From positions 1 to 64,000 of the forward strand of contig JBBQBH010000003.1 of assembly GCA_038317345.1 (NCBI GenBank): a stretch of DNA of 64,000 nt. Direction: 5' to 3'. The stretch is from Mayfieldus sp038317345 (GTDB lineage: Bacteria > Actinomycetota > Thermoleophilia > Solirubrobacterales > 70-9). This document shows, one piece after another, positions 25,216 through 34,450 of this stretch. The translations under genes were made by a program, and so were the position numbers. Under the pieces are notes generated by a model, which saw only the letters and a program-made list of their open reading frames with translations, had not been told where the DNA came from and made no database searches. Each line of letters opens with the position of its first letter. Position 1 is the first letter of the stretch.

Positions 25216-27879
25216 CTACTTTGCGTCCAGCCAGTCCTTGCCGATGCCGAGGTCGACCTCGAGTGGCGGATCGAGCTCGTAGGCGCGACACATCTCCAGG
25301 CGCACGATCCTCTCCGCCTCCTCCATCTCGGCCGCCGGTCCCTCGAACAGAAGCTCATCGTGGATCTGGAGGATCAGCCTCGTCTTCATTCCAGCCTCGC
25401 GCAAGGCGGCCTGGCAGCGAACCATCGCCACCTTGATGATGTCGGCGGCGGTCCCCTGGATCACCGTGTTGACGGCCAGCCGCTCGCCAAGGCGCCGGGT
25501 CTGCACCTGGCCGGAGCGCAGCTCTGGAATCGGTCGGCGGCGCCCCATCAGCGTGGTCACGTAGCCGTCCGCCTGGGCGCTCTCGATGGTCTGCTCGCGG
25601 AAGGCGCGCACCGCTGGGAAGCGCTCCAGGTAGCGGGCGACGAACTCCTCGCCCTCGGCCTGCGGAATCGCTAGGCGGTCGGCGAGGCCGAAGCCGGTGA
25701 GGCCGTAGACGATCCCGAAGTTGACCATCTTCGCCTTCGATCGCTGCCCGATGTCAACCTCGTCGCGCTCGACTTCGAAGACCTCCGCCGCGGTCGCCGC
25801 ATGGACGTCGTCGCCGGCTTCGAAGATCTCCTTCAGCACCGGCTCGTCGGCAACGTGGGCGAGCACCCGCAGCTCCACCTGGCTGTAGTCGGCGGAAAGC
25901 AGGCGTGCGCCCCGCTCGGCGACGAAGCAGGAGCGCAGCGGGCGGCCCAGCTCGGTGCGGATCGGGATGTTCTGGAGGTTGGGGTTGGTGCTGGACAGGC
26001 GCCCGGTCGTCGTCGCCGCCTGATTGAAGGTCGTGTGGATGCGTCCCGTCTCGGGGTCGATCAACTCCGGCAGGGTGTCGAGATAGGTGCTCTTCAGCTT
26101 CGTCAGCTCACGCCAGCTCTCGATCTTGGGCACGATCTCGTGCTCGTCGCGGATCTGGGCCAGCACCCGGGCGTCGGTCGAGAAGCCGGTCTTGCCGCGT
26201 CGCTTGCGGGTCAGCTCGAGCTCCTCGAACAGAACCTGGGCGACCTGCTGGGGGGAGCCGATCGTGAACTCGTGCCCAGCCAGCTTGTAGATCTCGGACT
26301 CCAGCTTTGCGATCTCCTCCGCGAAACCCTTGCCGATCTCGGCCAAGCGCTTGGCGTCGAGTTTGACTCCCTCGCGCTCCATCGCCGCCAGCACGTCGAC
26401 CAGGGGAAGCTCGACCTCGCGCAGCAGCTTCTCCAGCCCCCACTCGGCGAGGCGCGGTCGCTGTAGCTCGGTCAGCTCGGCGACGAGGCGCGCCTCTTCG
26501 GGTGGCTCCAGGGCCGCCTCCGCCTCCTCTCCCAGCTCGAGCTGGGCACCATCGCCCGGCACGTCCTCAGCTCCGCTTCCGGGCGCGCCGGGGTGGTCTC
26601 CACCGCGCTCAGCGACACCCAATCCTGCATCTGCCGAGAGCTCGACCAGGTCGTAGTTGCGGCGTGCGGGGTCGAGCAGATAGGCCGCCAGCATCGTGTC
26701 GTGCTCGAGCTCGAGCTCAATTTCCGCCTCGGCAGCGGCGGCGAGCAATCCATGCCGACCACCCCCCAGCGACTTGGCGTCATGGGCGATCAGCGGGTGC
26801 GATGCAATCTCTCCGACCAGATTCTTCAGATCCTTGCTCTCGCCGGCCACCACCCGCTTGGAATCGGCAGCGGCCCACCGCCCTGCGGAGATGGCAAGCG
26901 CAACCGGCCCCTTGGCGAGATCGGACGGCGACCCCTCGACAGCCTCCACCGAGACCTCCCGCTCGACCTTTCGCCCGGGCACCTCGCCCCCCTCCGGCAA
27001 GCCCTCTTCCAGACGCTCGAGAATCACCCGTAGCTCGAACTCGCGCGAGAACTCCCGCAGGCTCGACCAGTCCGGCTCGGCGCCCATCACCTCGCCGAAA
27101 TCAAGTCCGGTCTCGATGTCGAAGTGCATCGTCGCCAGCTGCTTGGAGACGCGGGCGTCCTCGGCATGCTCGGTGAGGTTCTGCTTGCGCTTCGCGCCGG
27201 AGATCTTGTCGACGTTCGCCAGCACCTCCTCCAGCGAGCCGAACTCCTGCAGCAGCTGGGCCGCGGTCTTGTCGCCGATCCCCGGAACGCCGGGGATGTT
27301 GTCGGAGGTGTCGCCCTTGAGCCCGATCAGGTCGGTGACCAGCTCGGGGGGAACGCCGTAGCGCTCGATCACCCCATCACGGTCATAGACCTTGGTCTCG
27401 GTGATCCCGCGCGAGGTGGTCATCACCCGCACCCCGTCCTCGACCACCTGGTAGACGTCGCGGTCGCCGGAGACGACCATCACGGGGATCTTCTCCTCGC
27501 GCGCCTGACGCACGAGGGAGGCGATCACGTCGTCAGCCTCGTAGCCCTCGACCCTGACGTTCTCGAAGCCGAACGCCTCGACCAAGGGCATCATGTGCGG
27601 CCACTGCTCGGAGAGCAGGTCGGGGCGGGGCTTGCGCTGCGCCTTGTATTCGCCGTACTGCTTCTCGCGGCCCGACATCCCGGCATCCCAGGCAACGACC
27701 ACGCCGCCCGGGTGGTGCTCGGTGATGATCTTCACCAGCATCGAGGCAAATCCGTAGATCGCGTTGGTCGGCCGCCCGTCGGAAGTGGAGATCGATTCGG
27801 GCAGCGCGAAGAAGGCCCGGTAGGCGAGCGAGTTCCCGTCGATCAGGAACAGCTCGGGTTTTTCGTTTTTTGCGGCCAT
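25216..27879 (-). CDS. polA: DNA polymerase I
   Basis: An 887-residue repair and Okazaki-processing polymerase. The 5'-3' flap nuclease domain covers about 1-290 (LFLIDGNSLAYRAFFALPE; GYEADDVIA; GDTSDNIPGVPGIGDKTA). The middle 3'-5' exonuclease domain is degenerate: where the catalytic DxE should be, VALAISAG is found, so proofreading is predicted to be lost, as in Taq and many actinobacterial enzymes. The polymerase domain has motif A (DYSQVELRVLAH), motif B (RSKAKMVNFGIVYGLTGFG) and motif C (QIHDELLFE). ATG at 27879 gives MAAKNEKPELFLIDG; the open frame extends another 118 codons upstream, but this part overlaps the divergent malic enzyme and lacks similarity. Confidence 0.97.
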   Translation of the reverse strand: MAAKNEKPELFLIDGNSLAYRAFFALPESISTSDGRPTNAIYGFASMLVKIITEHHPGGVVVAWDAGMSGREKQYGEYKAQRKPRPDLLSEQWPHMMPLVEAFGFENVRVEGYEADDVIASLVRQAREEKIPVMVVSGDRDVYQVVEDGVRVMTTSRGITETKVYDRDGVIERYGVPPELVTDLIGLKGDTSDNIPGVPGIGDKTAAQLLQEFGSLEEVLANVDKISGAKRKQNLTEHAEDARVSKQLATMHFDIETGLDFGEVMGAEPDWSSLREFSREFELRVILERLEEGLPEGGEVPGRKVEREVSVEAVEGSPSDLAKGPVALAISAGRWAAADSKRVVAGESKDLKNLVGEIASHPLIAHDAKSLGGGRHGLLAAAAEAEIELELEHDTMLAAYLLDPARRNYDLVELSADAGLGVAERGGDHPGAPGSGAEDVPGDGAQLELGEEAEAALEPPEEARLVAELTELQRPRLAEWGLEKLLREVELPLVDVLAAMEREGVKLDAKRLAEIGKGFAEEIAKLESEIYKLAGHEFTIGSPQQVAQVLFEELELTRKRRGKTGFSTDARVLAQIRDEHEIVPKIESWRELTKLKSTYLDTLPELIDPETGRIHTTFNQAATTTGRLSSTNPNLQNIPIRTELGRPLRSCFVAERGARLLSADYSQVELRVLAHVADEPVLKEIFEAGDDVHAATAAEVFEVERDEVDIGQRSKAKMVNFGIVYGLTGFGLADRLAIPQAEGEEFVARYLERFPAVRAFREQTIESAQADGYVTTLMGRRRPIPELRSGQVQTRRLGERLAVNTVIQGTAADIIKVAMVRCQAALREAGMKTRLILQIHDELLFEGPAAEMEEAERIVRLEMCRAYELDPPLEVDLGIGKDWLDAK

Positions 27880-27928
27880 CACCTCAACTCTATGATTGCC
27901 GACCCATGAGCGCGAAGCGCGAATTCCC

Positions 27929-29386
27929 ATGAGTCCCGCACAGGCCCAATACAGCGTCACGATCCGGGTCGAGCTCGATGCTCGCCAGGAGCCGCTGGGC
28001 AAGCTGACCGCCGCGATCGCCGACGCCGGGGGACAGCTCCAGGGCGTCGACCTGGTGCCCGGTGCGGGCGCCGAGGGAAAGCGGGTGCGCGAGTTCACGA
28101 TCGACGCGCGGGACCAGGAGCACTGGGAGCAGATCCTGCGCTCGCTCGGCTCCACCCGCGGCGCGAAGGTGCTCGAGTACACCGACCGCACGATGCAGAT
28201 GCACCGCGGCGGAAAGATCGAGCTGCACAACAAGTACCCGCTGAAGACCCGCGACGACCTCTCGATGGCCTACACGCCGGGCGTGGCGCGGGTCTGCCAG
28301 GAGATCCACGCCGACCGCTCGAAGGCGTTCGAGTACACGATCAAGCGCAACACCGTCGCCGTGGTCTCAGACGGCTCGGCGGTGCTGGGGCTGGGCGACA
28401 TCGGTCCCGAGGCGGCGATGCCGGTGATGGAGGGCAAGGCGATGCTGTTCAAGGAGTTCGCCGGGGTCGACGCCTTCCCGATCTGCCTCAACTCCCAGGA
28501 CCCGGATCAGATCGTCCAGGCGGTCGAGCTGATGGCGCCGACCTTCGGGGGCATCAACCTCGAGGACATCGCGGCGCCGCGCTGCTTCGAGATCGAGGAG
28601 CGCCTGAAGGCCTCGCTCGACATCCCGATCTTCCATGATGATCAGCACGGGACCGCCGTGGTCGTGATGGCGGCGCTATTCAACGCCCTGAAGATCGTCG
28701 GCAAGCCGATCGAGTCGCTGCGGGTCCTGATGGTCGGCCTCGGCGCGGCGGGCGTCGCGGTGACCAAGATGATGCTCGAGTCGGGGGTCAGCCACGTCGT
28801 CGGATGCGATCGCAGCGGCGCCATCTCGACCGAGCGCGACGACTACAAGGCCGGCGGCATGTCGGAGATCAAGCGCTGGTACGCGGAGGTCTCCAACCCT
28901 GAAAAGCTGACCGGGGATCCCGCCGACGTGATCGAGGGGATGGACCTGTTCATCGGCCTCTCCGGCCCCGGGATCATCCCCGCGCAGGCGTTGGAAAAGA
29001 TGAACGACGACGCGATCGTCTTTGCGATGGCCAACCCGAACCCGGAGGTGATGCCAGAGGAGGCCGATCCGTACGTGCGGATCATGGCCACCGGGCGCTC
29101 GGACTATCCGAACCAGATCAACAACGTTCTCTGCTTCCCGGGGATCTTCCGCGGCGCACTGGATGCCGGCGCCCCTTCGATCACCGAGGAGATGAAGATC
29201 GCCGCCGCACACGGAATCGCCAACGTCGTCACCGAGGAGGACCTCGCCGAGGACTACATCATCCCCAGCGTCTTCAACCGCGAGGTGGCTCCCGCGGTCG
29301 CGGAGGCGGTGGTCGAAGAGGCGAAGCGCGATGGAATCGCCCGATTCAATCCGGAGACCGGCACCTTCGCAACGGTCGATGTGTGA
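27929..29386 (+). CDS. NAD(P)-dependent malic enzyme with N-terminal ACT domain
   Basis: Malic enzyme decarboxylates malate to pyruvate with NAD(P)+ reduction, an anaplerotic exit from the TCA cycle. The 485-residue protein has an ACT regulatory domain (about 1-80; YSVTIRVELDARQEPLGKL) followed by the malic N domain (KYPLKTRDDLSMAYTPGVAR; VVSDGSAVLGLGDIGP) with the metal site EDIAAPRCFEIEE and HDDQHGTA, and the NAD-binding C domain (MVGLGAAGVAVTKMM). An ACT domain before malic enzyme suggests small-ligand, possibly amino-acid, control. ATG at 27929 is used; an earlier TTG at 27896 is possible. Divergent from polA across 49 bases. Confidence 0.93.
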   Translation: MSPAQAQYSVTIRVELDARQEPLGKLTAAIADAGGQLQGVDLVPGAGAEGKRVREFTIDARDQEHWEQILRSLGSTRGAKVLEYTDRTMQMHRGGKIELHNKYPLKTRDDLSMAYTPGVARVCQEIHADRSKAFEYTIKRNTVAVVSDGSAVLGLGDIGPEAAMPVMEGKAMLFKEFAGVDAFPICLNSQDPDQIVQAVELMAPTFGGINLEDIAAPRCFEIEERLKASLDIPIFHDDQHGTAVVVMAALFNALKIVGKPIESLRVLMVGLGAAGVAVTKMMLESGVSHVVGCDRSGAISTERDDYKAGGMSEIKRWYAEVSNPEKLTGDPADVIEGMDLFIGLSGPGIIPAQALEKMNDDAIVFAMANPNPEVMPEEADPYVRIMATGRSDYPNQINNVLCFPGIFRGALDAGAPSITEEMKIAAAHGIANVVTEEDLAEDYIIPSVFNREVAPAVAEAVVEEAKRDGIARFNPETGTFATVDV

Positions 29387-29393
29387 CGTTTCG

Positions 29394-29421
29394 TCGCTCG
29401 TCGCTCGTCGCTCGTCGCTCG
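29394..29421. repeat. Four tandem TCGCTCG units in the malic enzyme-TIGR01777 gap
   Basis: Four perfect 7-bp TCGCTCG units sit 8 bases after the malic enzyme stop. The sequence that follows (GGGGTAAGGGACAGGG) resembles the trpG-trpD gap, where GTCGCTCG is followed by AGACAAGGGATACCAG. The two sites may be members of one intergenic repeat family; only two copies are seen here. Confidence 0.7.
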
Positions 29422-29440
29422 GGGTAAGGGACAGGGGGCG

Positions 29441-30346
29441 ATGAGGGTTCTGGTGACAGGAGCAAGTGGTTTGATCGGCGGGGCGCTGTGCGATGCGCTG
29501 CTGGCCCGCGGCGACGAGGTGGTCGGGTTGAGTCGCGATCCCGAGAAGGCGCGTCAGACCAACCCGACTGTCCACTGGTTTGCATGGCAGGCAACCCTGG
29601 AGCGCCCGCCGACCGAAGCCTTCGAGGGGGTCGAGGGGGTCGTGAATCTGATTGGGGAGCCGATCAACCAGCGCTGGAACGAGGAGTCGAAGCGACGGAT
29701 CATCGAGAGCCGCCGAGCCAGCACCCACAACCTGGTGCAGGCGATCGGCGCACTCAAGGACAGGCCCGAGGTGCTGGTCAGCCAGTCGGCGATCGGCTAC
29801 TACGGCGATCGCGGCGAGGCGCTGGTCGACGAGTCGACCGGCCCCGGTTCGGACTTCGCGGCCGAGGTCACTGTCGAGTGGGAGAGGGCGGCCCACGAGG
29901 CCGACGAGCTGCTGCGAGTCGTTGTGGTTCGAACCGGGCTCCTACTCGACCCCGGAGGCGGACTTCTCAAGCAGCTGCTCACCCCGTTCAAGCTCGGGGT
30001 CGGCGGCCCGATCGGGGGCGGCGACCAGTACATGTCGTGGATCCATATCGACGACGAGATCGCCCTGCTGCTGTGGGCGCTCGACGACGAGAAGGTGACC
30101 GGGACGCTCAACGCGACCGCGCCGAACCCGGTCTCGAATCGGGAGCTCTCGAAGGCACTCGGCCGGGTCCTGAAGCGCCCGGCAGTGCTGCCGGTGCCGG
30201 GAGTGGCGTTGAACGTGATCCTGGGCCGCGAGCTCGCCGAGACGGTGAAGGGCGGCCAGCGGGTGCTGCCGCGCCGGGCGCTCGACCTCGGGTTCACCTT
30301 CAAGCACCCGGAGCTGGAGCCGGCCTTGCGTGACCTGCTGCGCTAA
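29441..30346 (+). CDS. TIGR01777-family NAD(P)-binding protein (YfcH/SDR39U1-like)
   Basis: A 301-residue atypical short-chain dehydrogenase/epimerase. The dinucleotide motif is VLVTGASGLIGGALCDALL; the family signature appears as VNLIGEPINQRWNEESKRRI, then SQSAIGYYGDRG (the Tyr of the SDR site), VVVRTGLLLDPGGG, and WIHIDDEIALL. The C-terminal DUF1731 segment (RRALDLGFTFKHPELEPALR) is complete. Bacterial members are linked to cell division and nucleotide-sugar-like chemistry, but no substrate is firmly known. It lies 54 bases after the malic enzyme and converges with the solute-binding protein gene. Confidence 0.92.
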   Translation: MRVLVTGASGLIGGALCDALLARGDEVVGLSRDPEKARQTNPTVHWFAWQATLERPPTEAFEGVEGVVNLIGEPINQRWNEESKRRIIESRRASTHNLVQAIGALKDRPEVLVSQSAIGYYGDRGEALVDESTGPGSDFAAEVTVEWERAAHEADELLRVVVVRTGLLLDPGGGLLKQLLTPFKLGVGGPIGGGDQYMSWIHIDDEIALLLWALDDEKVTGTLNATAPNPVSNRELSKALGRVLKRPAVLPVPGVALNVILGRELAETVKGGQRVLPRRALDLGFTFKHPELEPALRDLLR

Positions 30347-31486
30347 TCAGCGCGGCGCTTTTAGCGGAGTCGGGAAGACCGGAAGGCCGTCGCTGACCCG
30401 ATAGCCGGAGACCGTGCCGAGGGTGGTGTCCCCATTGGCGTCGATCGAATAGGTGCCGAGGACCGAGTGGCGATCGTGGGTCGAGAGGACCTCGTCGGTC
30501 ACGGTGCGGCGATCGTCGCCGTTGGGGCCGGCGCGGTGGATCGCGTCGAGCAACAGCGCCATCGACTCGTATCCGTAGGCGGCGGCGGGATTGGCGGTGC
30601 CGAACTGCCGCCGGTAGGCGCGCACGAACCGCTGTCCTGCCGTGGGAAGCAGCGACGGATCGAGGAAAGGCGAGGTGACGTAGAGGCGGCCGGCGAGCGC
30701 CGTCGCACTGCGAAGGAAGGCGGGATCGATGAGCGCGTCGGAGCCAATGATCGGCCGCGGCGGCAGGCCGCGGGTTGCCCGCGAGAATCCATCCGGACCG
30801 CCGCCGTAATAGACCAGGTCAACGCCTCCGCCCTCCCCCGTGCCGAGCCCGATCCGGGCGGTCTCCTGGTCGAAAGCTCGGGCCAGGGTCTGGCCGAAGG
30901 CCGAACTATCGGTCACGGCGCCAACGCGCTTCGCGCCCATTTGCTTCGCCCAGACCGCCGCCGCCCGGGCCTCCACGTCGTCGTCGGGCACGACGCGCGC
31001 GAAGGTCTGCCTGCCGCTGGGCCGGTAGCGGTCGGGAGTCGTGTCGCCGACCGGGGGCCGGCGGGTCAGATCCACGGCGGTGCTGCCCGGTGAGATCTGC
31101 ACCATCTCGGCCTGGTTGGTGATCGGAAGCGAAGCCCTCGTCGCCCCCGAATCGAGATCGCCGATGTAGCCGATCGCGGTCACGTCCTCCGCCGCGCTTC
31201 GGGCGTTGGCCGCCGTGCGGGCCAGGCTCCAGAGACCATCGCTTGTGTCGTCCAGATATACGGCCCGCACCTTCATGCTGCCAATCCTTCCGCCCGCATC
31301 GGCCAGCGCCAGCCTGGCCCCATCGACGATCGCCTGGCCGGCGGCTTCACGGTCGCCGTGCAGCGGCGCGCTGACGTAGACGGTCAGCGTCTCGCCGCCC
31401 GCCTTGCCGCTGTCGCCGCCGCCGCATCCGCCGGCCGCCAGCGCCAGCGCCGCGGCCGCGGCGATCGCGGCCAGACGCCGACTCAC
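30347..31486 (-). CDS. Periplasmic-binding-type lipoprotein (branched-chain amino acid/ABC substrate-binding family)
   Basis: A 379-residue exported protein with a lipobox (LAAGGC) after an Ala-rich signal peptide. The type 1 periplasmic-binding fold is seen from VSAPLHGDREAAGQAIVDGARLAL through AIGYIGDLDSGATRASLPIT and the hinge region to DALIDPAFLRSATALAGRLYV. It would bind a small polar ligand outside the membrane for import or sensing; no permease or ATPase gene is adjacent, so it may be an orphan. GTG at 31486 overlaps the phosphofructokinase stop as GTGA, with GGAGG 10 bases before, so the two are coupled. The frame's upstream extension is an overlap artefact. Confidence 0.85.
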   Translation of the reverse strand: MSRRLAAIAAAAALALAAGGCGGGDSGKAGGETLTVYVSAPLHGDREAAGQAIVDGARLALADAGGRIGSMKVRAVYLDDTSDGLWSLARTAANARSAAEDVTAIGYIGDLDSGATRASLPITNQAEMVQISPGSTAVDLTRRPPVGDTTPDRYRPSGRQTFARVVPDDDVEARAAAVWAKQMGAKRVGAVTDSSAFGQTLARAFDQETARIGLGTGEGGGVDLVYYGGGPDGFSRATRGLPPRPIIGSDALIDPAFLRSATALAGRLYVTSPFLDPSLLPTAGQRFVRAYRRQFGTANPAAAYGYESMALLLDAIHRAGPNGDDRRTVTDEVLSTHDRHSVLGTYSIDANGDTTLGTVSGYRVSDGLPVFPTPLKAPR

Positions 31487-32508
31487 CCGAAGAAGACCTC
31501 CGCCTCGCGGTAGAGCGACTCGGGCACCAGCTTCACCTCGGCGGTTGCCTTGGCCAGATCGACAAGCGTGATCTCGGTGCCGCGCAGAGAGGTCATCTTG
31601 CCCCAATTGCCGTCGTGAGCGGCGTCGATCGCATGCAGGCCAAAGCGCGTCGCCAGGACCCGATCGAATGCTGTCGGCGTCCCACCGCGCTGCACGTAGC
31701 CGAGCACCGTCGCCCGCGCCTCCTTGCCCGTGCGGCTCTCGATCTCATCCTCCAGCCAATGGGCGATGCCACCGAGGCGGACGTGGCCGAACTCGTCGCG
31801 AGGCGCATCCTCGGTCTGCGGCAACCCACCGATCGGCTCGGCTCCCTCCGCAACGACGACGATCGGCGAGTACTGGCTCTCGAAGCGTGTCTGGATGTAG
31901 TGGCAGACCTGATCGAGATCGAACTGATGCTCGGGGATCAGGATCACGTTGGCACCCCCGGCGAGCCCGGCGTGGAATGCGATCCAGCCAGCGTGGCGAC
32001 CCATCACTTCGATGATCAGCACCCGGTGGTGGCTCTCCGCGGTTGTGTGGAGGCGATCGATGGCCTCCATCGCGATGTTGACCGCAGTGTCGAAACCGAA
32101 CGTGTAGTCGGTCGCAGCGAGGTCGTTGTCGATCGTCTTCGGCACGCCGATCAGATCGACGCCCTGATCCTGGAGCTTGCTGGCGACTCCAAGCGTGTCC
32201 TCGCCTCCGATCGCGATCAATCCCTCGACCCGCTCCGCGGCGAGATTGGCGACGATCCGCTCCGCTCCGTCGTCGTTCTCAAATGGATTGGTGCGCGAGG
32301 ACCCGAGGATGGTGCCACCGCGCGGGAGGATCCCCCGCACCTCTGGGATCCCCAGCGGCCGGTAATCACCCTCCAGGGGGCCCCGCCAGCCGTCGCGGAA
32401 GCCGATGAACTCGTGGCCGTACTCGGCAACGCCCTTGCGGACAATCGCCCGGATCACCGCGTTGAGCCCCGGACAGTCCCCCCCGCCGGTGAGCACGCCT
32501 ATGCGCAT
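31483..32508 (-). CDS. pfkA: 6-phosphofructokinase, pyrophosphate-type active site
   Basis: A 341-residue group-A phosphofructokinase that phosphorylates fructose 6-phosphate in glycolysis. The phosphate-donor loop reads AIGGEDTLGVA: Asp stands where ATP-dependent enzymes have Gly104. The catalytic loop reads GVPKTIDNDLAATDYTFGF, with Lys where they have Gly124. Asp plus Lys is the combination of pyrophosphate-dependent enzymes, as in Amycolatopsis; Gly plus Lys would indicate ATP. MGRHAGW and the IPEH active-site residues are intact. ATG at 32508 (MRIGVLTGGGDCPGLNAVI) is the start. The gene is followed in an overlap by the solute-binding lipoprotein. Confidence 0.93.
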   Translation of the reverse strand: MRIGVLTGGGDCPGLNAVIRAIVRKGVAEYGHEFIGFRDGWRGPLEGDYRPLGIPEVRGILPRGGTILGSSRTNPFENDDGAERIVANLAAERVEGLIAIGGEDTLGVASKLQDQGVDLIGVPKTIDNDLAATDYTFGFDTAVNIAMEAIDRLHTTAESHHRVLIIEVMGRHAGWIAFHAGLAGGANVILIPEHQFDLDQVCHYIQTRFESQYSPIVVVAEGAEPIGGLPQTEDAPRDEFGHVRLGGIAHWLEDEIESRTGKEARATVLGYVQRGGTPTAFDRVLATRFGLHAIDAAHDGNWGKMTSLRGTEITLVDLAKATAEVKLVPESLYREAEVFFG

Positions 32509-32621
32509 TGCGCGACTGTACCGGCGGCGCTGGCCGGGAGTGAGAAAACGCAAAGACGCGCGGTGGAATCCCCGCTAGGCTCGCCAGCCGGGGTCAGCGG
32601 GTCAGAGAGCGAAGGAGCACC

Positions 32622-33440
32622 ATGAACGATCAAGCAGTCGACCTGGAAGCCGTCAAGCAGGTCCAGCAGAAGGTCTGGTCGGCGGGCGATTTCTCGATGG
32701 TCGCCGGGGTCATCAACATCGTCGGCGAGAAGCTCTGCGAGGCAATCGAGATCCTGCCCGACGAGCGGGTCCTGGACGTCGCCTGCGGCAGCGGCAACAC
32801 CACCTTGCCGGCGGCACGGCTCGCTTGGGGCAACACGGTCGGCCTCGATTACGTCCCCGAACTGCTCGAGCGCGGTCGCGAGCGGGCGGCCGCCGAGCGA
32901 CTCGACATCGAATTCGTCGAGGGGGACGCCGAGAACCTCCCCTTCGACGACGCTTCCTTCGACGTCGTCCTCTCGAGCTTCGGGGTGATGTTCGCCCCCG
33001 ATCAAGAGAAGGCGGCGGACGAGTTGCTGCGGGTCTGCAAGCCGGGCGGGCGCGTCGGCCTGGCGAGCTGGGTACCAGACGGGTTCATCGGCCAGATGTT
33101 CGCCACCACCGTCAAACACGCGCCGCCTCCTCCCGGAATCCAGCCGCCGATCCTCTGGGGCGTCGAGGAGCACCTGCGAGACCTATTTGGAGACGGTGTC
33201 TCCTCGCTGATGGCCGAGCGGGTGACGGTCAAGTTCGGCTTTCGGTCTGCCGACCATTGGCTCGATTTCTACCGAACCTACTTCGGCCCCACCAAGGTTG
33301 CCTTCGAGCGGGTCGGCCCGGAAGGTGCAGCTGCGCTCGAATCTGACCTTCGGGATTTGCTCGAGCGCTCCAACGTCGCGGGCGATCGGGCGATGATCAC
33401 GCCGGCGGACTACCTACAGGTCATCGCGACGCGCGCGTAG
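32622..33440 (+). CDS. Class I SAM-dependent methyltransferase
   Basis: A 272-residue cytoplasmic protein. Motif I (VLDVACGSGNTTLPAARL), the acidic end of strand 2 (VGLDYVPELLERGRERAA), motif II (VEGDAENLPFDDASFDVVLS) and motif III (LLRVCKPGGRVGLASW) define a UbiE/Methyltransf_11-type fold; the C-terminal half would form the acceptor cap. The acceptor is unknown. GGAGCACC before ATG supports the start. It converges with the small membrane gene at the end of the trp cluster with only 12 bases between the stops. Confidence 0.9.
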   Translation: MNDQAVDLEAVKQVQQKVWSAGDFSMVAGVINIVGEKLCEAIEILPDERVLDVACGSGNTTLPAARLAWGNTVGLDYVPELLERGRERAAAERLDIEFVEGDAENLPFDDASFDVVLSSFGVMFAPDQEKAADELLRVCKPGGRVGLASWVPDGFIGQMFATTVKHAPPPPGIQPPILWGVEEHLRDLFGDGVSSLMAERVTVKFGFRSADHWLDFYRTYFGPTKVAFERVGPEGAAALESDLRDLLERSNVAGDRAMITPADYLQVIATRA

Positions 33441-33452
33441 CTTCCCGCGCGC

Positions 33453-33614
33453 TCAGGACCGCAGCCGCTCGCGCAGCGGATGCGTGAGCTTGACCAGCGC
33501 CCCGATCAGCAGAATCCCGAAGAAGACAAGCCCGGCGACCGGGCCGCCCTGCCCGAAGGCGTAGGAGACAACCATCGCCGCAAGGGCCAAAAAGAGGGAC
33601 ACGACCAGTGTCAT
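33453..33614 (-). CDS. Small membrane protein of 53 residues downstream of trpA
   Basis: Translation on the minus strand gives MTLVVSLFLALAAMVVSYAF, a short polar turn (GQGGP), a second hydrophobic stretch (VAGLVFFGILLIGALV) and a basic tail ending LRERLRS. Two membrane helices with a positive C-terminus fit a small inner-membrane protein. ATG at 33614 follows the trpA stop by 11 bases, so it probably ends the trp transcript. I do not recognise a family and no function is claimed. Confidence 0.6.
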   Translation of the reverse strand: MTLVVSLFLALAAMVVSYAFGQGGPVAGLVFFGILLIGALVKLTHPLRERLRS

Positions 33615-33625
33615 CGGCCGAGATC

Positions 33626-34450
33626 CTAGCCTGCGGCGAGGGCGGCGCGCAGGTCACGAAGGAAGGCGCCCGCAGCCTCGGCGCCAGCAGACACATCGGC
33701 CGCCTCGGACACCTCGCGCACGAGCCGGGTGCCGATGATCACGCCGTCGGCCAGCTTGCCCACCGCTGCGGCCTGGTCGGGCGTTCCGATCCCAAACCCG
33801 ACCGCGACCGGCACGTCGGCTTCGTTCTGAGCCGCCCGCACCAAGTCCGCGAGCTCGGGTGGCAGCTCGTCGCGCTCGCCGGTCACTCCCGCGACCGAGA
33901 CGAGGTAGACGAAGCCGCGAGCCGATTCGCAGATGCGCCGGCGGCGATCGGGCGGGGTCGTGGGCGCGACGAGCGGGATCAGCGCCAGCCCCTCGGCCTC
34001 GAGCGCCTCGCCAATCTCGCCCGACTCCTCCAGAGGCAGATCGGGGACGATCGCGCCGGCGGCGCCTGCGGCCGCAAGGCGGCCGGCGAAGCGCCGCGGA
34101 CCGAGCGCCAGCACCATGTTCACGTAACACATCGCCACCGAGGGAACCCCCTCGCCGAGCACCTCGCAGGCCTCCAGGGCGCCGTCGAGGTCGGCGCCTC
34201 GCTCAAGCGCCGCGGTTGCCGCCGCGTGGATCACCGGCCCGTCGGCGAGTGGGTCCGAGAAGGGAACCCCGACCTCGACCAGGTCGGCCCCCGCGTCGGC
34301 GTAGGCCCTTGCCACCTCCAGGGCGCCCTCGCGATCCGGGAAGCAACCCATCATGTAGGGCATCAGCGCCGCTCGGCCCTCCTGGCTCGCGGCCGCGAAG
34401 GCGGCCTCGATCCGCGCCAGTCCAGTCGAGGTTCTGGTCGCGTCAGCCAT
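33626..34450 (-). CDS. trpA: Tryptophan synthase alpha subunit
   Basis: TrpA cleaves indole-3-glycerol phosphate to indole, which is channelled to TrpB. The 274-residue TIM barrel carries ALMPYMMGCFPDREG at the first strands, VEVGVPFSDPLADGPVIHAA with the catalytic Glu/Asp, and the phosphate loop VAVGFGIGTPDQAAAV. ATG at 34450 overlaps the trpB stop by eight bases, with GGAG upstream, so the subunits are translationally coupled; a TTG three bases earlier is possible but less likely. Normal length. Confidence 0.96.
   Translation of the reverse strand: MADATRTSTGLARIEAAFAAASQEGRAALMPYMMGCFPDREGALEVARAYADAGADLVEVGVPFSDPLADGPVIHAAATAALERGADLDGALEACEVLGEGVPSVAMCYVNMVLALGPRRFAGRLAAAGAAGAIVPDLPLEESGEIGEALEAEGLALIPLVAPTTPPDRRRRICESARGFVYLVSVAGVTGERDELPPELADLVRAAQNEADVPVAVGFGIGTPDQAAAVGKLADGVIIGTRLVREVSEAADVSAGAEAAGAFLRDLRAALAAG

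Noticed and set aside
27880..28233. 118-codon upstream extension of polA
   Set aside because: Overlaps the divergent malic enzyme gene and has no similarity to polymerase; MAAKNEKPELFLIDG is the natural start.
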